Source: Ilex aquifolium (lineage: Eukaryota; Streptophyta; Magnoliopsida; Aquifoliales; Aquifoliaceae). Taken from it: a stretch of DNA of 64,000 bases. Position 1 is the stretch's first letter; every line of letters starts with the position of its first letter. The stretch covers positions 4,502,451 through 4,566,450 of the forward strand of contig OX637395.1 in assembly GCA_951799425.1 (NCBI GenBank). The letters are read 5' to 3'. A model generated the notes under the pieces. The model was not told the DNA's origin. It saw only the letters and a list, made by a program, of their open reading frames with translations, and searched no databases. This document shows positions 1-13,081 of this stretch, in pieces. Position numbers and translations under genes: made by a program.

Positions 1-1211
1 ACAAAATATGATCATCAACCACTGTTTTGGAATGCAAACAGTATAAACAAATAGAATCGTCAAAGAGAGTGTAACAATAGCACAGCTAAACAAATTCTTT
101 AGAATCTAAGAGCAACAAATGCATGCAACAGAATCTACAAAGAATTTCTAAACACCGGTGGTACATCCAGGCATAGTTTTATAACAAAGGAGACATGTAA
201 TAGCCATTTCCTGAAACCAATGCTTAGGTTTGCATCCAATCAACACCCAGCTATCCATAACCAAGAAATTACCACATGGGAATGCAATATGAACCTTAAC
301 TTCTTGCAGTCTAAATCAATCCTTACCATTACAAGGTGACCACACATTGCAAAAGCAACAATGGTACAAAGATAACTTGCATAATTGTTTCTAGCATATG
401 GCCCTAGACAAAGTCATTACATATTCTTTTCCATTTTTTTTAAACTGGAAGATTGTGTAGAATCAAATTATCAACCACCTCTTCAAGTGGACAACTAACT
501 AGACCATAAACTTCTGATAACCACTCGGCAACATCTATTAATTTGGTTGGGAAAAGGAGGAAAAAAAAACTTGGCGGAAAAAAGAAAAGAAATAAGCAGA
601 TGACTCTTAAATGTTGGTCACAGCGCCAGTTGTTATAATTGAACAAAGACGCTGCATAAGGTGGGAAGGCAAAAAAATGTTGAAACATCGACACTGATTT
701 ACTATAAATTCATGTAACTTTTGTTTGAGTGAGAAGGAGTAGGAGGAGAAAAAACCCCTTGTGAAACGAAAAACAAACAAAAGACTCTTGAATGTTGGTC
801 AGACTCAGGTCTCACACTTGGACAGAGACACTGCAGGAGGGTGGAGGCAACAAAAGATCAGAACAACAGTACTTATTTTTTGTTTTAAAAAATGAACACA
901 GATGGATGTGGGCATGGAAGTACAATTGTTGTTTTGACAACCAAATGACAAAATACCCCATAATATTAATTCCATAGCATGAATTGAGGACTGCACAACA
1001 ATGAAATACTGAGAAACTAACTTTATAATAGACCCCACGTGCACAATATTCGCATTTTAACCTTTTGGATGACATGAAGGTGGACATGCTTGCTCAAACA
1101 AGTCTCCGATGTGAGTTGAGAAGTGCACGGCATGCTAACCATAGATGGGCAGAACGGCCCTAAATATTTTGAGCCCTCCTCCCCTCTCTTTCTAAGCATG
1201 TGTACTCATAC
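1..1211. other. Intergenic, no gene seen
   Basis: AT-rich sequence with no ORF that resembles a known protein and no convincing exon. The short open frames on both strands between about 440 and 1090 show no family motif. It lies downstream of the minus-strand prefoldin-like gene. Confidence 0.6.
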
Positions 1212-1219
1212 ACATACAC

Positions 1220-1335
1220 CTATGAAGCACGGATAATTCGTTAAGGTCGACGTATCCGTATCGGATACTTCGTTAAGGTCGACGTATCCGTATACTCGAT
1301 GATACATATCAGATACACGCCAGACGTATCCAATA

Positions 1336-1373
<38 letters not shown>

Positions 1374-1854
1374 ATACTTCACGAATATGTATAATTTTTA
1401 GTTTTAGTCTTTACCCCTTCCTTTTGATTTCACCTACAATGCAATACATCAACAAAAATTCATGACTTGGAAGACACATAGGGTGTTTTCCAAGTATTAT
1501 CCATTATCGCATGTTCAAAGAGTTTAAATGAGTTGATTACTCTATAATCTTAACAACAAATATTTCTAAGCAAACAATATAGTTATAATGTTGGTTTTTA
1601 TTCCTTTCACGTTCACTTTATAGATGTACCATAGTAAGACTATAGGTAATTTTTTTAAAATAAAAAATTATTAATGTTATTTATTATTGTTAAAGAATCA
1701 CTAAAAATTATAGTTATTAAGTCATTACATAATAGTAAAAACATAAAATATATATATTTATAGACGTATCCCAGCCGTATCCGTATCTTATTTTTTGGAG
1801 TTTTATTGTATTGTCGTATCTGTATCGTATTGTATTAGTATCTGTGCTTCATAG
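1220..1854. mobile_element. Non-autonomous hAT-like MITE, 635 bp
   Basis: The element begins CTATGAAGCAC and ends GTGCTTCATAG, a perfect 11-bp inverted repeat; only the next base differs (G versus A in the matching position), and similarity continues inward through cgtatccgtat-type sequence at both ends. It is flanked by an exact 8-bp direct repeat ACATACAC at 1212-1219 and 1855-1862, the target-site duplication length of hAT transposons. The interior is AT-rich, contains a TA microsatellite near 1341-1371 and has no coding capacity, so it depended on a transposase elsewhere. The family name is inferred from the duplication length only. Confidence 0.85.
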
Positions 1855-2233
1855 ACATACACTAACGAGAAAAAGGCCAATGGAGGAGGGGAAAGAAGTG
1901 AATTGAAAAGATAGACAAACAGAAGATGATTTTCAGCTTCTGCATAGCACACCATCACTAGATGGATTCTTAACACTATAAATGAAGCCTAAATTGTTTG
2001 GTGTTGTTAGGCAGGATTTTTGCTGTCACTGCTGTTGCTTTTTTTCGGGCCGGGGGCGGTCCACAGCACTCTATGCACAAAGTGCTATAAATTAGTCTCT
2101 CACCTCAGTAAGTAATGCTAGCAACCCTAAGCTGATTCATAGTCAGGAATAACATAAATATTACTACTGAGGAGATAAATTAGTTTTCTCAATCAGATGT
2201 GATCTATTCAAATATTTCTTCGACACGCAAAAC

Positions 2234-4291
2234 TTACTTTGGTTTATCTGTTAGGGTAACCATAGATCTGAGAACACCTGGACTGATCTTGTCAGCAAGA
2301 ACACCTTTTTCTGAGATAAAAAAGGACTTCTCCTTCACATAGCTCTGTAGTTTTTTAGCTTCATAGTCAAGCTGTGCTTGATCTGCATCACACCATGAGA
2401 CAGATATATGAAAATCACGTCCAATAGACCGATCAGAAAAATGAAACAAAATAAATATTCAACATGGACAAAGCAAAAGATGAACGTATATTTAGCCATA
2501 TAAAGTATATTGTTAAAAAATGAAGGACAGTGTTGTAATCACACTACACTCTAGCTTCTTACATGACAAAACAACTTGAAATATACAACACAAATATAAA
2601 TTAGCACAGTCCAAAGAGGGTGCCTTCAAAATTTCTAATCATGTGATCCTCTTTAGCTTGGAGCCATGAATAAAAGAGCATTTACATGACATAAAAGCAT
2701 TGTAATTCCCATAAGCAAGGAACCTTTTAAGAAGCTACATGTCAATGTTGAACATAAATTGGCCACTGACACTTTTCGGACACTCCCGGACATTTGTCAA
2801 GCATCACATTGGTGGTGTCAATATCAAAACAACGAGCTTTGGACACTTATCCAATACTTCTTCGACATTCGACTACAAGAGAGTTACATCTTTAAGTTAT
2901 GACTTACTAGACTATGAAGTAAACAAAAAAAAAAGATTTGAAGATTTAATTGAAGGGTGTGGCATAAGGAATGACAGAAATCAAAATAATTTTGTGCACT
3001 TGCTATGCTTGGTGCATACACCATGTTTGATTGTTGACTGGTACCGCAATAGTCGAAGATTGCATACAGAAAAAAGCATTATCTCTTGACAAGTTCTCAT
3101 TGTGTCCAAGTCCTACTTTCTATAAGGTTAATCACATCTAAGTGTCAATGTCAAGTCATATTATTGTCTGGACCGGAGTCTGTATTCTTCTTTGCAAAAT
3201 ATGACTACGGATCCTATTATTGATCAAACTATATTACTGAGTTATATTGGCAGTCGTACGTGATTTACCATAGTCAGAGTCATAATTGAAAGTTTCCTAT
3301 TTGGTACTTTTATTCCCAGTAGAAATAGGAAAACCTAGCAGCCTATAATATGCATGAAGTCTTTTGATTCGATAAGTATTACATCATCAAGAATTGAGAG
3401 TGTGTTTGTGTGTTTTGCCTAATCCTTACATGAGTAAAGCATACTTTTTTTTTTCCTCCTCCTCCATATTCTGCAATTTAGATTAACTAAGCTGTGATCA
3501 CTGCATCCAAAATTTTCTCATTTCCATTCCTACAGTACTGAACACCTAAATGACATCCACTATCTTCCAATAATCTCAAGTATGGACCAAGATAATGGAA
3601 GCTAATATGTTCAGCGAACCTAAATAATTCCAGTGACATCTGTAGGGTTGTTTTCTTTATTAAAAATATTTAACCTACATAGAGTAACCTAACGACCTGT
3701 AAAAAAATATGAAAGCAAATCTAACACACCCTTAATACAGATATGCAGCATTTATATATAGCTTTTGATGGGCATATAAACCAAGTCCTTGGGGCATTGT
3801 AATTATATAGTTAAACACTCAAACATTATGTTACAAGACAAGGGTTGAAACCAAAACCTTTATCCAAAATGGTATGAACAGCATGAAATGGAATCCTAGC
3901 AAAGACATCGGTTCCAGGGAACATCATCCATGTGTTCTCCTTGGAGTCATGGTTGCCACAAGTCGCACAGACCTCCTTCACCAAAGGCCTTGACCCAAGC
4001 CCCTCAATCTCCTTCATTATTGACTCAAATGGCAAAGGAACACTAGTTTTTGTAGTCCGAGCCCTCTTCCTTAGCGCAGTCAACGCTTCCCTGTTCCCAT
4101 TTCTCAGCCTATCAGTTTCAACCAACTGCAATCACCTTATGACAATTAATTAATACTTCTAAATCAATCTAGATTATTCATTTTTCTAAAGCAAGGGTAT
4201 CAAATACCTGGTGTCGTGCTAATAGGAGATTTTCAGCTTCGGTTTCAACTTCAATTAGGCTTTTTTGGAATTGCTTCATAGTATCATCCAT
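2234..4291 (-). CDS. PDRG1-like (p53 and DNA damage-regulated) prefoldin-fold protein
   Basis: Three coding exons read on the minus strand: 4291-4208 (ATG at 4291, 28 codons), 4125-3858 and 2382-2234 (stop TAA at 2234). Splice sites are GT-AG and phases agree, giving 501 nt or 166 aa. The first exon has the helical, acidic start seen in the plant PDRG1-like proteins (QKSLIEVETEAENLL). The middle exon carries a CATCGNH segment and a WMMFPGTD segment; the last exon is a charged helix ending near a TDKPK tail. I recognise the family from memory of Arabidopsis proteins annotated as p53/DNA damage-regulated; in animals PDRG1 is a subunit of the R2TP/prefoldin-like co-chaperone complex, so a cytosolic chaperone role is inferred. 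An AG acceptor at 4307 just 5' of the ATG suggests an upstream untranslated exon. Confidence 0.75.
2383..3857 (-). other. Intron of the PDRG1-like gene
   Basis: Intron between the last two coding exons (donor GTTTTG after 3858, acceptor GCAG before 2382). AT-rich; the plus-strand open frame at 2739-3089 has no recognisable domain and I treat it as chance. Confidence 0.65.
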
Positions 4292-4699
4292 TTGAATTTC
4301 TTTTACCTATCACCCGAATTATTAATGAAACAATCATTACATTCGTATAACCGTCAAATTAATTTATATGAATAACTTTATGTGCACACCTGAGTAACAT
4401 AGATCATTCTAATAATGAGTTGTATGCCTTTCTTTAAACTTAAGAAATGCTTTGTGCTGGAAGGGGAAAAAATTTAGGTGCACTTACTTGACCGTTGTCA
4501 ATTCTTCTTGAATTTTATGTGCCTTGCTTTAAGAATCAACGAAGTCAAATGCTAGGGCACTTGACCTTTAAAGAACTTGAAAAGAGATAGAAAGCCCATA
4601 TAGGGGGAGCGGAATACCCAAGGATCAAAATTTCGTTGTAAAAAAATTGGAAATTTGTTTATGGTACATTCTAAAACATTAGGCAAAACTCATGTAGAT

Positions 4700-5002
4700 T
4701 GTAGTAACTATGAAACTTGATGTAGATCAATAAAAAGATATATAGAGATGAGAAGGGAAGAAGGGAGTAGATGAGAATCATAATAAGGAGATGAGAAACA
4801 GAAATCAGGAGAAACAATTTTCAATATTATTCAATAATTCAAGTCCACCTAAAAATAATAACATCAGTCCCTTTATATAGGGAACTCCAAAACACTAAAA
4901 TCAAAGATTCCTAATCAAACTCTATTGCTAAAAGATAAAAACAAAATAATCTTTAAATAACAAAAACCAAAATAAATCTTTATCATTTATCCTATTTCAA
5001 CA
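4700..5002 (-). mobile_element. Possible solo or partial copia-like LTR
   Basis: Read on the minus strand this stretch starts TGTTGAAATAGG at 5002 and contains a core promoter-like CCTATATAAAGGG near 4870, the layout of a U3/R region of a small plant LTR. I could not fix the other boundary or a target duplication, and saw no adjacent internal domain. Confidence 0.35.
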
Positions 5003-5332
5003 CGATCCTCATCAAAAACATTTTGAAACGTTGGGCGGAACATTTAGAAATACCTTGCTGCATTCCGAAGCAGCTTAAAACATAGAAACATAAGATGTTT
5101 GGTATTCAATAACCAATGCACCTCGAAACGAATTTTTTATCCTTAAGAGTATCAATGATTGTTGTCTGAGAATGACATATTTTTAAGCGAAACAGTACTT
5201 TTTAATGCAAACAGAAATATTAACAAGAGGTCCACAAGATTGAGCCAACAAAAGTTAACAAATGAAAATACAGTCCAAAATTTCATATGGCCAATGAAGC
5301 AAGCCCTATTTCAGATGACCTAATGGGGAGAA

Positions 5333-5826
5333 ATAGGATCTCAAGAAAATCTACACTTTTCATTGAGTTGGGCTCCTTCCAAATCTAAATTATTTTCAAT
5401 CTAATTATCTATCACAGATCGGTAAGGTATCTACTTGAACATTGTTAAACTTCTTTAAGTATTTTATACTTCAATAAACATAATGGAATTTTAAAAGAAA
5501 TCGGAAAGGAGTCTTACCCCATCTCATCCTTATAAATCCCCCAAAGATCGTCACACTTGGATCTTCACTCACTCTTCTTTTTTTCCCTCAAAGGTCCTAA
5601 GTAAATCTACACCTTTTTGTCCAATTTGACTTCATCCAACACTAAACTCTTTCTAATCCAACAGTCTACCCCTACTGCTAGGGGATCCACTTGACCAAAC
5701 TGGATGGTGGATGATTATTTCAAAAGAAATTGAAAAAGTAACAACAATCGGAGTGGATTCTTACCCGTCTCGTTTTTATAAATCCCCCAAATATTGTCAC
5801 ACTTGGATCTTCGCTGGCTCTTCTTG
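5333..5826. repeat. Diverged tandem duplication, two copies of about 240 bp
   Basis: Copy one (about 5333-5590) and copy two (about 5592-5826) share their start (aaatctacac) and a well conserved end that includes TATAAATCCCCCAAA and cacacttggatcttc. The middle is poorly conserved, so the duplication is old. No coding function seen. Confidence 0.6.
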
Positions 5827-6543
5827 GGGGCAAAAATAATAATAAGTGCCTCAATGTATAACTTTCAATTTTCTTGCTCTCTTGCAATTTCATGCTTTCG
5901 ACAATGGCAACAGATCCCATGAAGATTACTCTCTCACTCTCTTGAAGATTTTTTCTTCTTGCACTTCTCATGGATTCTGTGATCTAGTTGCATTTTTCAG
6001 AACAGTGCTTCCACATTGATTTGTTGTTTCAGTATCTAGAGGACTTCATGAGTTATGACGATATAAATGATGCTTCATAGGGTTCGTTTAGTGATCATCT
6101 TCAGCAGAAAGTTCTGTTGTTACTCTTGTTTGACAAAGATGGAGAGGCAAAACCATCACCAATAATAAATAACAGAAATTGATTGAAGATGCAAGATACC
6201 ATATGAGATTGCTAATTCCAGATAGACACTATAGTACATCCTATCCAAATATATAGTTCTTAACTTGATTCAACCAACTTTTTACTCAAGCAATGAACTA
6301 AAAGCAAATTTCAGAAGCAGGACAAGTACAAATTTATCATAATACAATAGACGAAGAACTGACCTATTATTTTGGTCCCAAATCGATGGTCAGTAGTAGA
6401 GGTGGCAAATGGGTGAATTGGGTTGGTTATGAATTGGGTTAAATTAGATTGAGTTTAAAATAAATCCAATCCATTTTTTACTCACGTATTAAATGAGTTA
6501 GGTTAAAACCATTAACCCATAAAATAATTAAAACAATTAAAAG

Positions 6544-6706
6544 ACACACGTTATTACACCAAAATAAACACACACTATTACACCAAAATAAACACATACT
6601 ATTACACCAAAATACACACACTACTACAACAAAAATACGTACATACATACACACACTATTACACCAAAATACAGACACACTATTACAACAAAATACACAC
6701 ACTCAC
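6544..6706. repeat. Minisatellite, about 22-25 bp unit
   Basis: About seven imperfect copies of a unit like CACACTATTACACCAAAATA. The minus-strand open frame over it, with its repeated FWCNSVC-like peptide, is a by-product of the repeat. Confidence 0.7.
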
Positions 6707-6837
6707 TCTCCAACACTAATATAAACACAATATATAAGAAAATTACTAATAAATCTATGGAAGTATAAATATCACAATAATTATAAGAATAACTAATTAG
6801 TAATGTTACGTAAATCCATTTCATCTCCAAAATCATC

Positions 6838-7434
6838 AGGACGGAACCAAGATTTTATCTCAATGGGGCCAACAATGAAATAGTCAAAAATTTAATTCAA
6901 TTGGGTTATTCAATGGTTATTGTTAATGATAAATTTTTATTTATAAAGAACCTATTAAATTTAATTTTTATGCAATGGCGTCGAAAAAATTATGTTTGAG
7001 CACAAAACTCAAAAGTGGTCCATGTCATCATAAAAATTCATTTGTGATAATCTCCTCTCGTTTTTTTCTTGTTTATAATGTAACTTCATGTCTATAAATA
7101 AATTAAGGTCGCAAATAATAGTTAAACCATATTTGTATCCCTATTTTTTTATAAAAAAAGTCACTTGTTTTTTCTCTACATCATTAAAATAATCCAACAA
7201 GTTTTTTCGTCAGGACAAACAACACTCTTCCATGTGATTAGATCCTAAATGATTACTAAATATTAAGTCATTGATCTTTTTGAATACACTAAGTGAGATA
7301 CATACACATTGAGTGTTTTGAAAAGTCAGAGATTAATAATAAAAAAATTTAAAAATATAGGGGGATAATAGGAATTTTAAAAATTTGAGGGGGGAGGGGG
7401 TTATGGCCTCCCTAGGCCTCCTCATAGTTCCGTC
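6838..7434. mobile_element. MITE-like element with GACGGAAC ends
   Basis: Ends are inverted copies of GACGGAAC (left GGACGGAACCA near 6839, right ATAGTTCCGTC ending 7434). Inside, the left end continues with gattttatctcaatggggcc and the right end with a G-rich ggggggagggg to gcctcc stretch, an arrangement common in dispersed plant MITEs whose ends resemble GGAGCCAGGATTTT. Flanks aaaatcatc and aacatcatc resemble a diverged target duplication. Confidence 0.5.
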
Positions 7435-7622
7435 TTTTAACATCATCATCTACTCCACTAGTAGCATTTCTTATTGTCGATGGATTAGTTGCAAAAGCAG
7501 ACCGGAAGAAACACTTAATACTCTTGAAAGAGTGAATACAACTTCATCCGAACATTTCTTATCTTCTCTTCACATGTTTCGGGATCAATCTTTGCAAATG
7601 CAAATTCAACAAACTTTAACTT

Positions 7623-8960
7623 TTAACGAGAATCAGAAACTATGGCAAAAGATAGCACTATGCTATAACAATCCCAATAATTGTCAAATTTCACCTTCAG
7701 TTGTTGTGTCATGGAACTTATAACTTTATTTGGACTATTCATTTCCTCTAGTATGAGAGTGTAAATCTTCCATACAATACGAAAGTACAAATTTGAAGTG
7801 GGATATGAACTTCCTGAAAACAATGTTGTAATGTCATAAAAAGGTTTGAGAAACTTTGTTATCCTTTCAACCTTGTTTCATTCCTCTTGTGATTAACATA
7901 TTTTGAAGTTCGTATCAATCAATTGCAACTGACAGAACACCCGACGATATAATAAAGCACATTCAAGCATAAGATAGTTTGAATTTCATCTTGTTGGCAC
8001 ATCTTGGCATACTTTCTTATTACTTTTTATAGACAATTGTGCAATGCATTCTGCAAACTTGATCATCTTTCTCTCTGTACCCCTAACATATTTGACACTT
8101 TCTCGAATCATATACACAAATCCATCAATCATTTTCAAGCCCGCTTGAACAATAGATTCAACATATGAGCACCACAACGTACATGAACAAATTCACCATC
8201 ACATATCAAAACATTTGTTAAAGAAAGATGATTCTTCAACAAATCAATGAAAGCATCATTATACTTTGTATTATCCAAAGTAATAGTGAAATTTTTTTTC
8301 TCAATTCCCCATTATTTTAGAAAAGTAATCACTTTTTCTACCAAAATGAGTCCATTATGAGAGGGGGTATATAACAAAAGATTAATATCCTTCTCTATAG
8401 TCCCCAATGTTCATCCACAGAGTGGGCAGTCAAAGTCATATAACTGTATGTGGTGAAAGAAGTCCATAAATCTAAACTCTAAAGTCAAACAAATCCTACT
8501 TGGAATTAATTCCAATGCATGTTCAAGTTGTTCTTTCTCCCTTTTACAAGCTTTCAAAATGTCCAACTTTGCGGTGTTTCTTGAGATTTATTTCACATTC
8601 GGATTCAAGAAATTATGCAACTCTCTGATTCATTCATGTTCCACAAAGTTAAATGGGTAATTATGCTTGATTATGACATCGAAAAGTTTCTTTCGATAGA
8701 CATTTTGATCAAAAGGTAGTTGTAGTGCTAACTCATTTGTGTCATGTTCAAGACAACAAGTTTTGAGGTGTCGCTTCAAATTTGATGTTCCAGATTTCAT
8801 GTATGTCATTTACTCTTAGTCACACTTTATACACTTGACTTTTTGTTTCCCCTCACTATTAACAGGTAACTTCTTAAAAATATCTCAAACTATAGAGTGA
8901 ACTTTCTACCTTATTTTCTAGTAACGGAAGAACTTTCTTTACCATAATCAATATTATCTT
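7623..8960 (-). pseudogene. Decayed hAT transposase (BED finger, RICESLEEPER/DAYSLEEPER-like)
   Basis: Reading the minus strand from about 8960 downward gives, in order: a BED-type zinc finger remnant (KVKCIKC then SNLKRHLKTC, about 8850-8750), the hAT core start FDVIIKHNYPFNFVEHE (near 8690-8640), a segment ending in SVDEHW-like sequence (near 8440), a TITLDNTKYND segment (near 8290-8260), IRESVKYVRGTERKMIKFAEC at 8112-8050, and SGSSYPTSNLYFRIVWKIY with FDNYWDCYS (7815-7650). Several frameshifts and stops separate these blocks, so it is dead. Orientation is the same as the host gene. This is a well-known plant hAT architecture; the C-terminal dimerisation domain was not found. Confidence 0.8.
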
Positions 8961-9811
8961 CTCTTATATTATCCGTTGAAGCCGTAGAGGCCTCAATAAT
9001 AGATTCCAATTGGACCCAAATATGAATCTACACCCACAAAAATAAGCATAAAACAACATATACTAATATGACTTTATGAGCATGGAGGCACAAATGAGAT
9101 TAATTTTAGGAGAAGGAATATGAGTAATGAACAAACTATGGCTATAACAGTGGCCATAGTTTGTATTGATATGCAAAAATTACATAAGTAAGGTCGTGGT
9201 CAACTTTCTGGTAATTATGAGCAAACAAACTATAAAAATAATTTACAAGTTATAAACTATAAAAATAAGAGTTGAGAAGCATCCATTTCTGGGTTGTATG
9301 TCTATTGGAGCCAGAATCCTTAAATTTGAGGAACATTAATCTTGAACTTACTATGTTAAATACCGCCTTCTAGATTGTAAGTGGATCTTTGTATCATTCT
9401 TGAAAAACCTTTGGTTCCTCACTGTCCGTAAGATATAAACTATGGCTGTCAGACTTAACTTTCCATATGGTATTTTCCATCTATTTTCCTTTCCACTTGG
9501 TAGATGTGAGTTTAACAACATATGGAAACTACTATAAATATGAATAAGTTTAGAGATGAAAAGTCAATGCTCCATGGCCACATGGTCTGTCACTTTCCTT
9601 TTGAAGACAGTGGAATTTTTGCAGATCAATACAAGTTCATCCAAATACTCCCATATGGTACACAGAACTTGGGCTGGCTAAAGTGCCTACCGGCAAAACA
9701 ATCAGTAAGGCTATGATCAAAACAATGCAAACTATAACACACCAATGCCTAAACAGCTTTTGGGCATTTCATCAAACACGTTGTTGGCAAGTCAAAACTG
9801 GTCTTTTAGCC

Positions 9812-9849
<38 letters not shown>

Positions 9850-10968
9850 GTCAACTATTTAAATATCCAATTCAAGAAAAACAATAGAGTGGGGCATTGG
9901 ATGTACCAAGACAATGTTTTGGGAAATTTCAATCAATAAAATCGAAGGGGACTCACTTTGCAAGCTTGAATGATGTGGAGAGGCGATATTCAATAAGAAA
10001 TTCCAATCGGAGTAGCCGAATTCCAGTCAGAGTGGCAGCTGAGGTAGTAGCGTGTGGCGGATCTAGCTATTAACGTCAAGATGAGAGAGATGGGAGTTGA
10101 GTGAGAGAAATACGTATTTAGTGTTCACCGTTCAGTAGTTTCTGTGAGGGTTGCTTAATCATCTGCACTCTTTAATATTTAAAATGTTACGTACAGACTC
10201 TATCTGTTATAAATTATACTTAGACCTCCTAAAGTTTTTAAATATGTAATATTTAAACTCTTCAAATTTAAAATATTATACTTAGATTAAAAATACTTCA
10301 ATCAAAGATAACATATCAAATGTTTAAACTTTTACAACTAAAATTTATATTCTATTATGTCATTTATTGAAATAAAATTAAAAATAAAAATTCAATTTTT
10401 TTTTAAAAAAATCATAATTAGTATACAATTATATTATCTATTGGAATAAAACTAAAAAATTAAATAAATGGTCAACTCGTAATAGATACAATATCTTATA
10501 TCTTTAATTGAGATAATTTGGTCGTTTAATAGATTTCGTTATTTCTGTAACTAATAAGTGGTCTAAGTATAATATTTTAAATTTGAGGGGTTTAAGTGTT
10601 ATATATCTATAAATTTTAAGGATCTGAGTATAATTTACTAATAGGAAGCACGTACAAACTTCAAGGAGTCTGTATGTAATATTTCAAATGTCATGGGTTT
10701 AAGTGATTAAGTGATAAATCTCAGGGAGTATGAATATAATTCTCCCTAGTTTTTAAGAAGGAGAATCTAATAGGTACCTATTTTAAACCCAATTCAATCC
10801 ATATATTTAATTTAAACCAAATAATAGTACACAATTCATTTTTAACCCATATTAATAAAAATGGGTGGAGTTATTCCCACCCCACAAATCTCCGTTCCCA
10901 CTTCAATAAACTATAAATCATAAAACTACTAAGTTCACCTTTTTTATACTCATCTCACTCACTGTTAC

Positions 10969-11414
10969 CTGGATCGTGAGTCGCTTTGGTACTTAGTAAG
11001 GGAACGGGTACTTGGTACGATACTTTTTTAGGTACGCGGTACGATGGGGGTAGGTTTAGTTAGTACGGTATTGTAGATCGCAATTCGTTTTGGAATTCTT
11101 ATGTAGATTGTTTTCACTACTGTACAACATTATATATTACAAAATATTCATAAACACTAAATTAGTTACCATTTATCTTATAGTTGTGTTTGATTTTCTA
11201 TTATCTAAAATAATATATAATTATAAATCTATATACATGTAGTCAATTAATATATATTTTATATTTGTGCTATATGTTCTAAAGCGAATTGATTTAGTGT
11301 TAGTCTTACAATTTGGGGTCATCCATTTTGGTGATCTGGATCGCGAACCCACCTCATTTGGGATTGATGTACCCAAATTGTGGGTCGTTAAGGGTTTAGC
11401 GAATTGTGTTAACC
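10969..11414. mobile_element. MITE nested in the left arm of the MULE
   Basis: This block interrupts the left inverted arm of the MULE; the arm resumes near 11416. It is rich in ggtac-type motifs (ggtacttggtacgatac) and contains GATCGCGAACCCACC, which recurs in the related block at 29449-29950. TCACTGTTA before and TCACTATTA after may be a 9-bp target duplication with one mismatch. Exact ends are uncertain. Confidence 0.5.
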
Positions 11415-11496
11415 ATGATCTCACTATTAACGAAGTTCACCTCAGTCTATATCCACCCCATTAATAACAAAACTTATTTTAATCTTCACTTTTTAG

Positions 11497-13081
11497 GGGG
11501 TGTTTGGTTTAAGGGATAAAGAGGGATAAGAAAAGTTGGATTGGGTAAAATAATTCAAGGACCCACAAAATCCACCTTTGGATCCACAAAATAGAGTGGG
11601 ACAATTGTTGGCTTTGAATACATCGGGCCATAGAGATTGGAGCCCAATATCCCTTCTAAAGCAGATATGTGTAACCCATGGAGTATATGGGATTCAAATT
11701 TTGCTGATAGGATTGATCGATATTTTACGAAAGCACCCCAGCAGTTGATTAGGGTTTTTACCCTTTTTTGTCTGCCAATTCATTTCCAACCCACTGGTCT
11801 CACCCCTCTCTCTCTCTCTCTTAACGGCACACGGTGGAAGAAGAAGTAGGTATGCTTCTCTCCCCCCTTCTCTCTTCATCAGCTTGCTCTCTCTTTCTTT
11901 GGCTCAACACTGTTGCGTCGTTATCTCTCTGCCAAACCCATTTCACTGTCTCTATGAAAAATCCCCATCTCTCAAACCCTTCTCTATCGCCCCCAAAATC
12001 CTGCTCTGCCTTGCACACCCATAAGATGTCGGAATCGTGGCCGTGAACGACAAATTTCTTCAGTCAATCGCCAGTGGGGGGGGGGGGGTATTCGATGTCT
12101 TCAGAGAGAGAGGAGTGGCCAGTTATGTCACTTACGTTCACACTTCTAGATTTGCGATTTTGTGCCCAATTATTTCTTGGTCACGGTAAGATAGGAAGAA
12201 TTATAATAGCAACCCCCATGAATTTTGAGAATTTCAAGACGTATCTAAGTAATTCTTAAATTGTGCATGTGAGAATTTTGAAGGAGCTTATTCAATGGTG
12301 TTTTTGATAGAAGACAAATTGGTTGCTTTGAGAGACTCATTTGGGTTTATGCCATTGGTTATGGGTAGGAGGAGCAATGGGGCTATTGTGTTTGCATTTG
12401 AGACTTGTGCATTGGGGCTGGTATGGATTTGTTATGGGTAGGATGGATTTGTCTCTCTCTTTCTCGGATATGTTTTTCTGACGTATAGGCTGTGTCCGGC
12501 AACGGGCACAATTTTTTTTTACTGTTTAAAATATTTGTTTGTGTTTTTTGTTTTTGTTCTCTCCCCCTCTTTGTCTCTGTCTGCATTTGAAGCTTTTCCA
12601 TTTTTCGTCATAAATTATGTGATGTAACAAAAATAAGAAATTTAAAAATTGTTCTATCTTGTGTTGTTAATCTACCAGATAAAACAATATTCAAATATTA
12701 AAATTGTGTATACTCCATATAATATACTAAATCATAATTTTGCTTTCAAATAATTATAACTTAATTTATGGCACTCAAAATTGTAATTAGTCATTGTTTC
12801 CAAAAAAAAATTACTAATCCAAACTAATTTTACTTACCTTATCTACCCATCCAAACTTAGTATAGAATTGGATTACATTTTCTTGTAAGGGTACAATGGT
12901 CATTTTATTTAGATTGATTTGAACATGTGCATGCGATCCACGGTTCCCATTTTTTCTATCCAAATCAAGTATTGGATTGAATAATGTTGATTGGATCCAA
13001 AATAGGCCGGATTACTTTGAATTGGGTTGGATGAGATTGGGATCAATATCCAATCCTCCCATGGCAAGCCAAACACCCCCT
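11497..13081. mobile_element. Nested element with GGGGGTGTTTGG ends and gene-like cargo
   Basis: Starts GGGGGTGTTTGG at 11497 and ends CCAAACACCCCC at 13081, a perfect 12-bp inverted repeat, with a TTA to the left and TAA to the right. Ends of this kind are typical of PIF/Harbinger elements, whose target is a 3-bp TWA; the two flanks here are not identical, so assignment is tentative. The 1.6-kb interior includes a less AT-rich, CT-rich stretch at about 11640-12200 that looks like a captured 5' end of a host gene (pyrimidine-rich leader, then short open frames) rather than transposon sequence. No transposase seen. Confidence 0.55.

Larger units (their letters stand above)
4307..9956 (-). other. 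Probable 5' intron or upstream region of the PDRG1-like gene, repeat-filled
   Basis: A candidate 5' untranslated exon sits at about 9957-10100 on the minus strand: it is less AT-rich than its surroundings and ends in a good donor (AA/GTGAGT). If it joins the acceptor at 4307, the first intron is about 5.6 kb and holds an LTR-like fragment, a diverged tandem duplication, a minisatellite and a dead hAT transposase. This link is inference; the alternative is that transcription begins close to 4300. Confidence 0.35.

Noticed and set aside
5720..5971. 83-aa minus-strand ORF as a small gene
   Set aside because: Half of it lies in the diverged tandem duplication and no family resemblance or splice context was found.
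6478..6720. CRISPR-like array
   Set aside because: Regular short repeats, but spacers are not unique and the DNA is eukaryotic; a minisatellite fits.
6478..6836. Cysteine-rich minus-strand repeat peptides
   Set aside because: Translation of a minisatellite; no signal peptide or conserved spacing.
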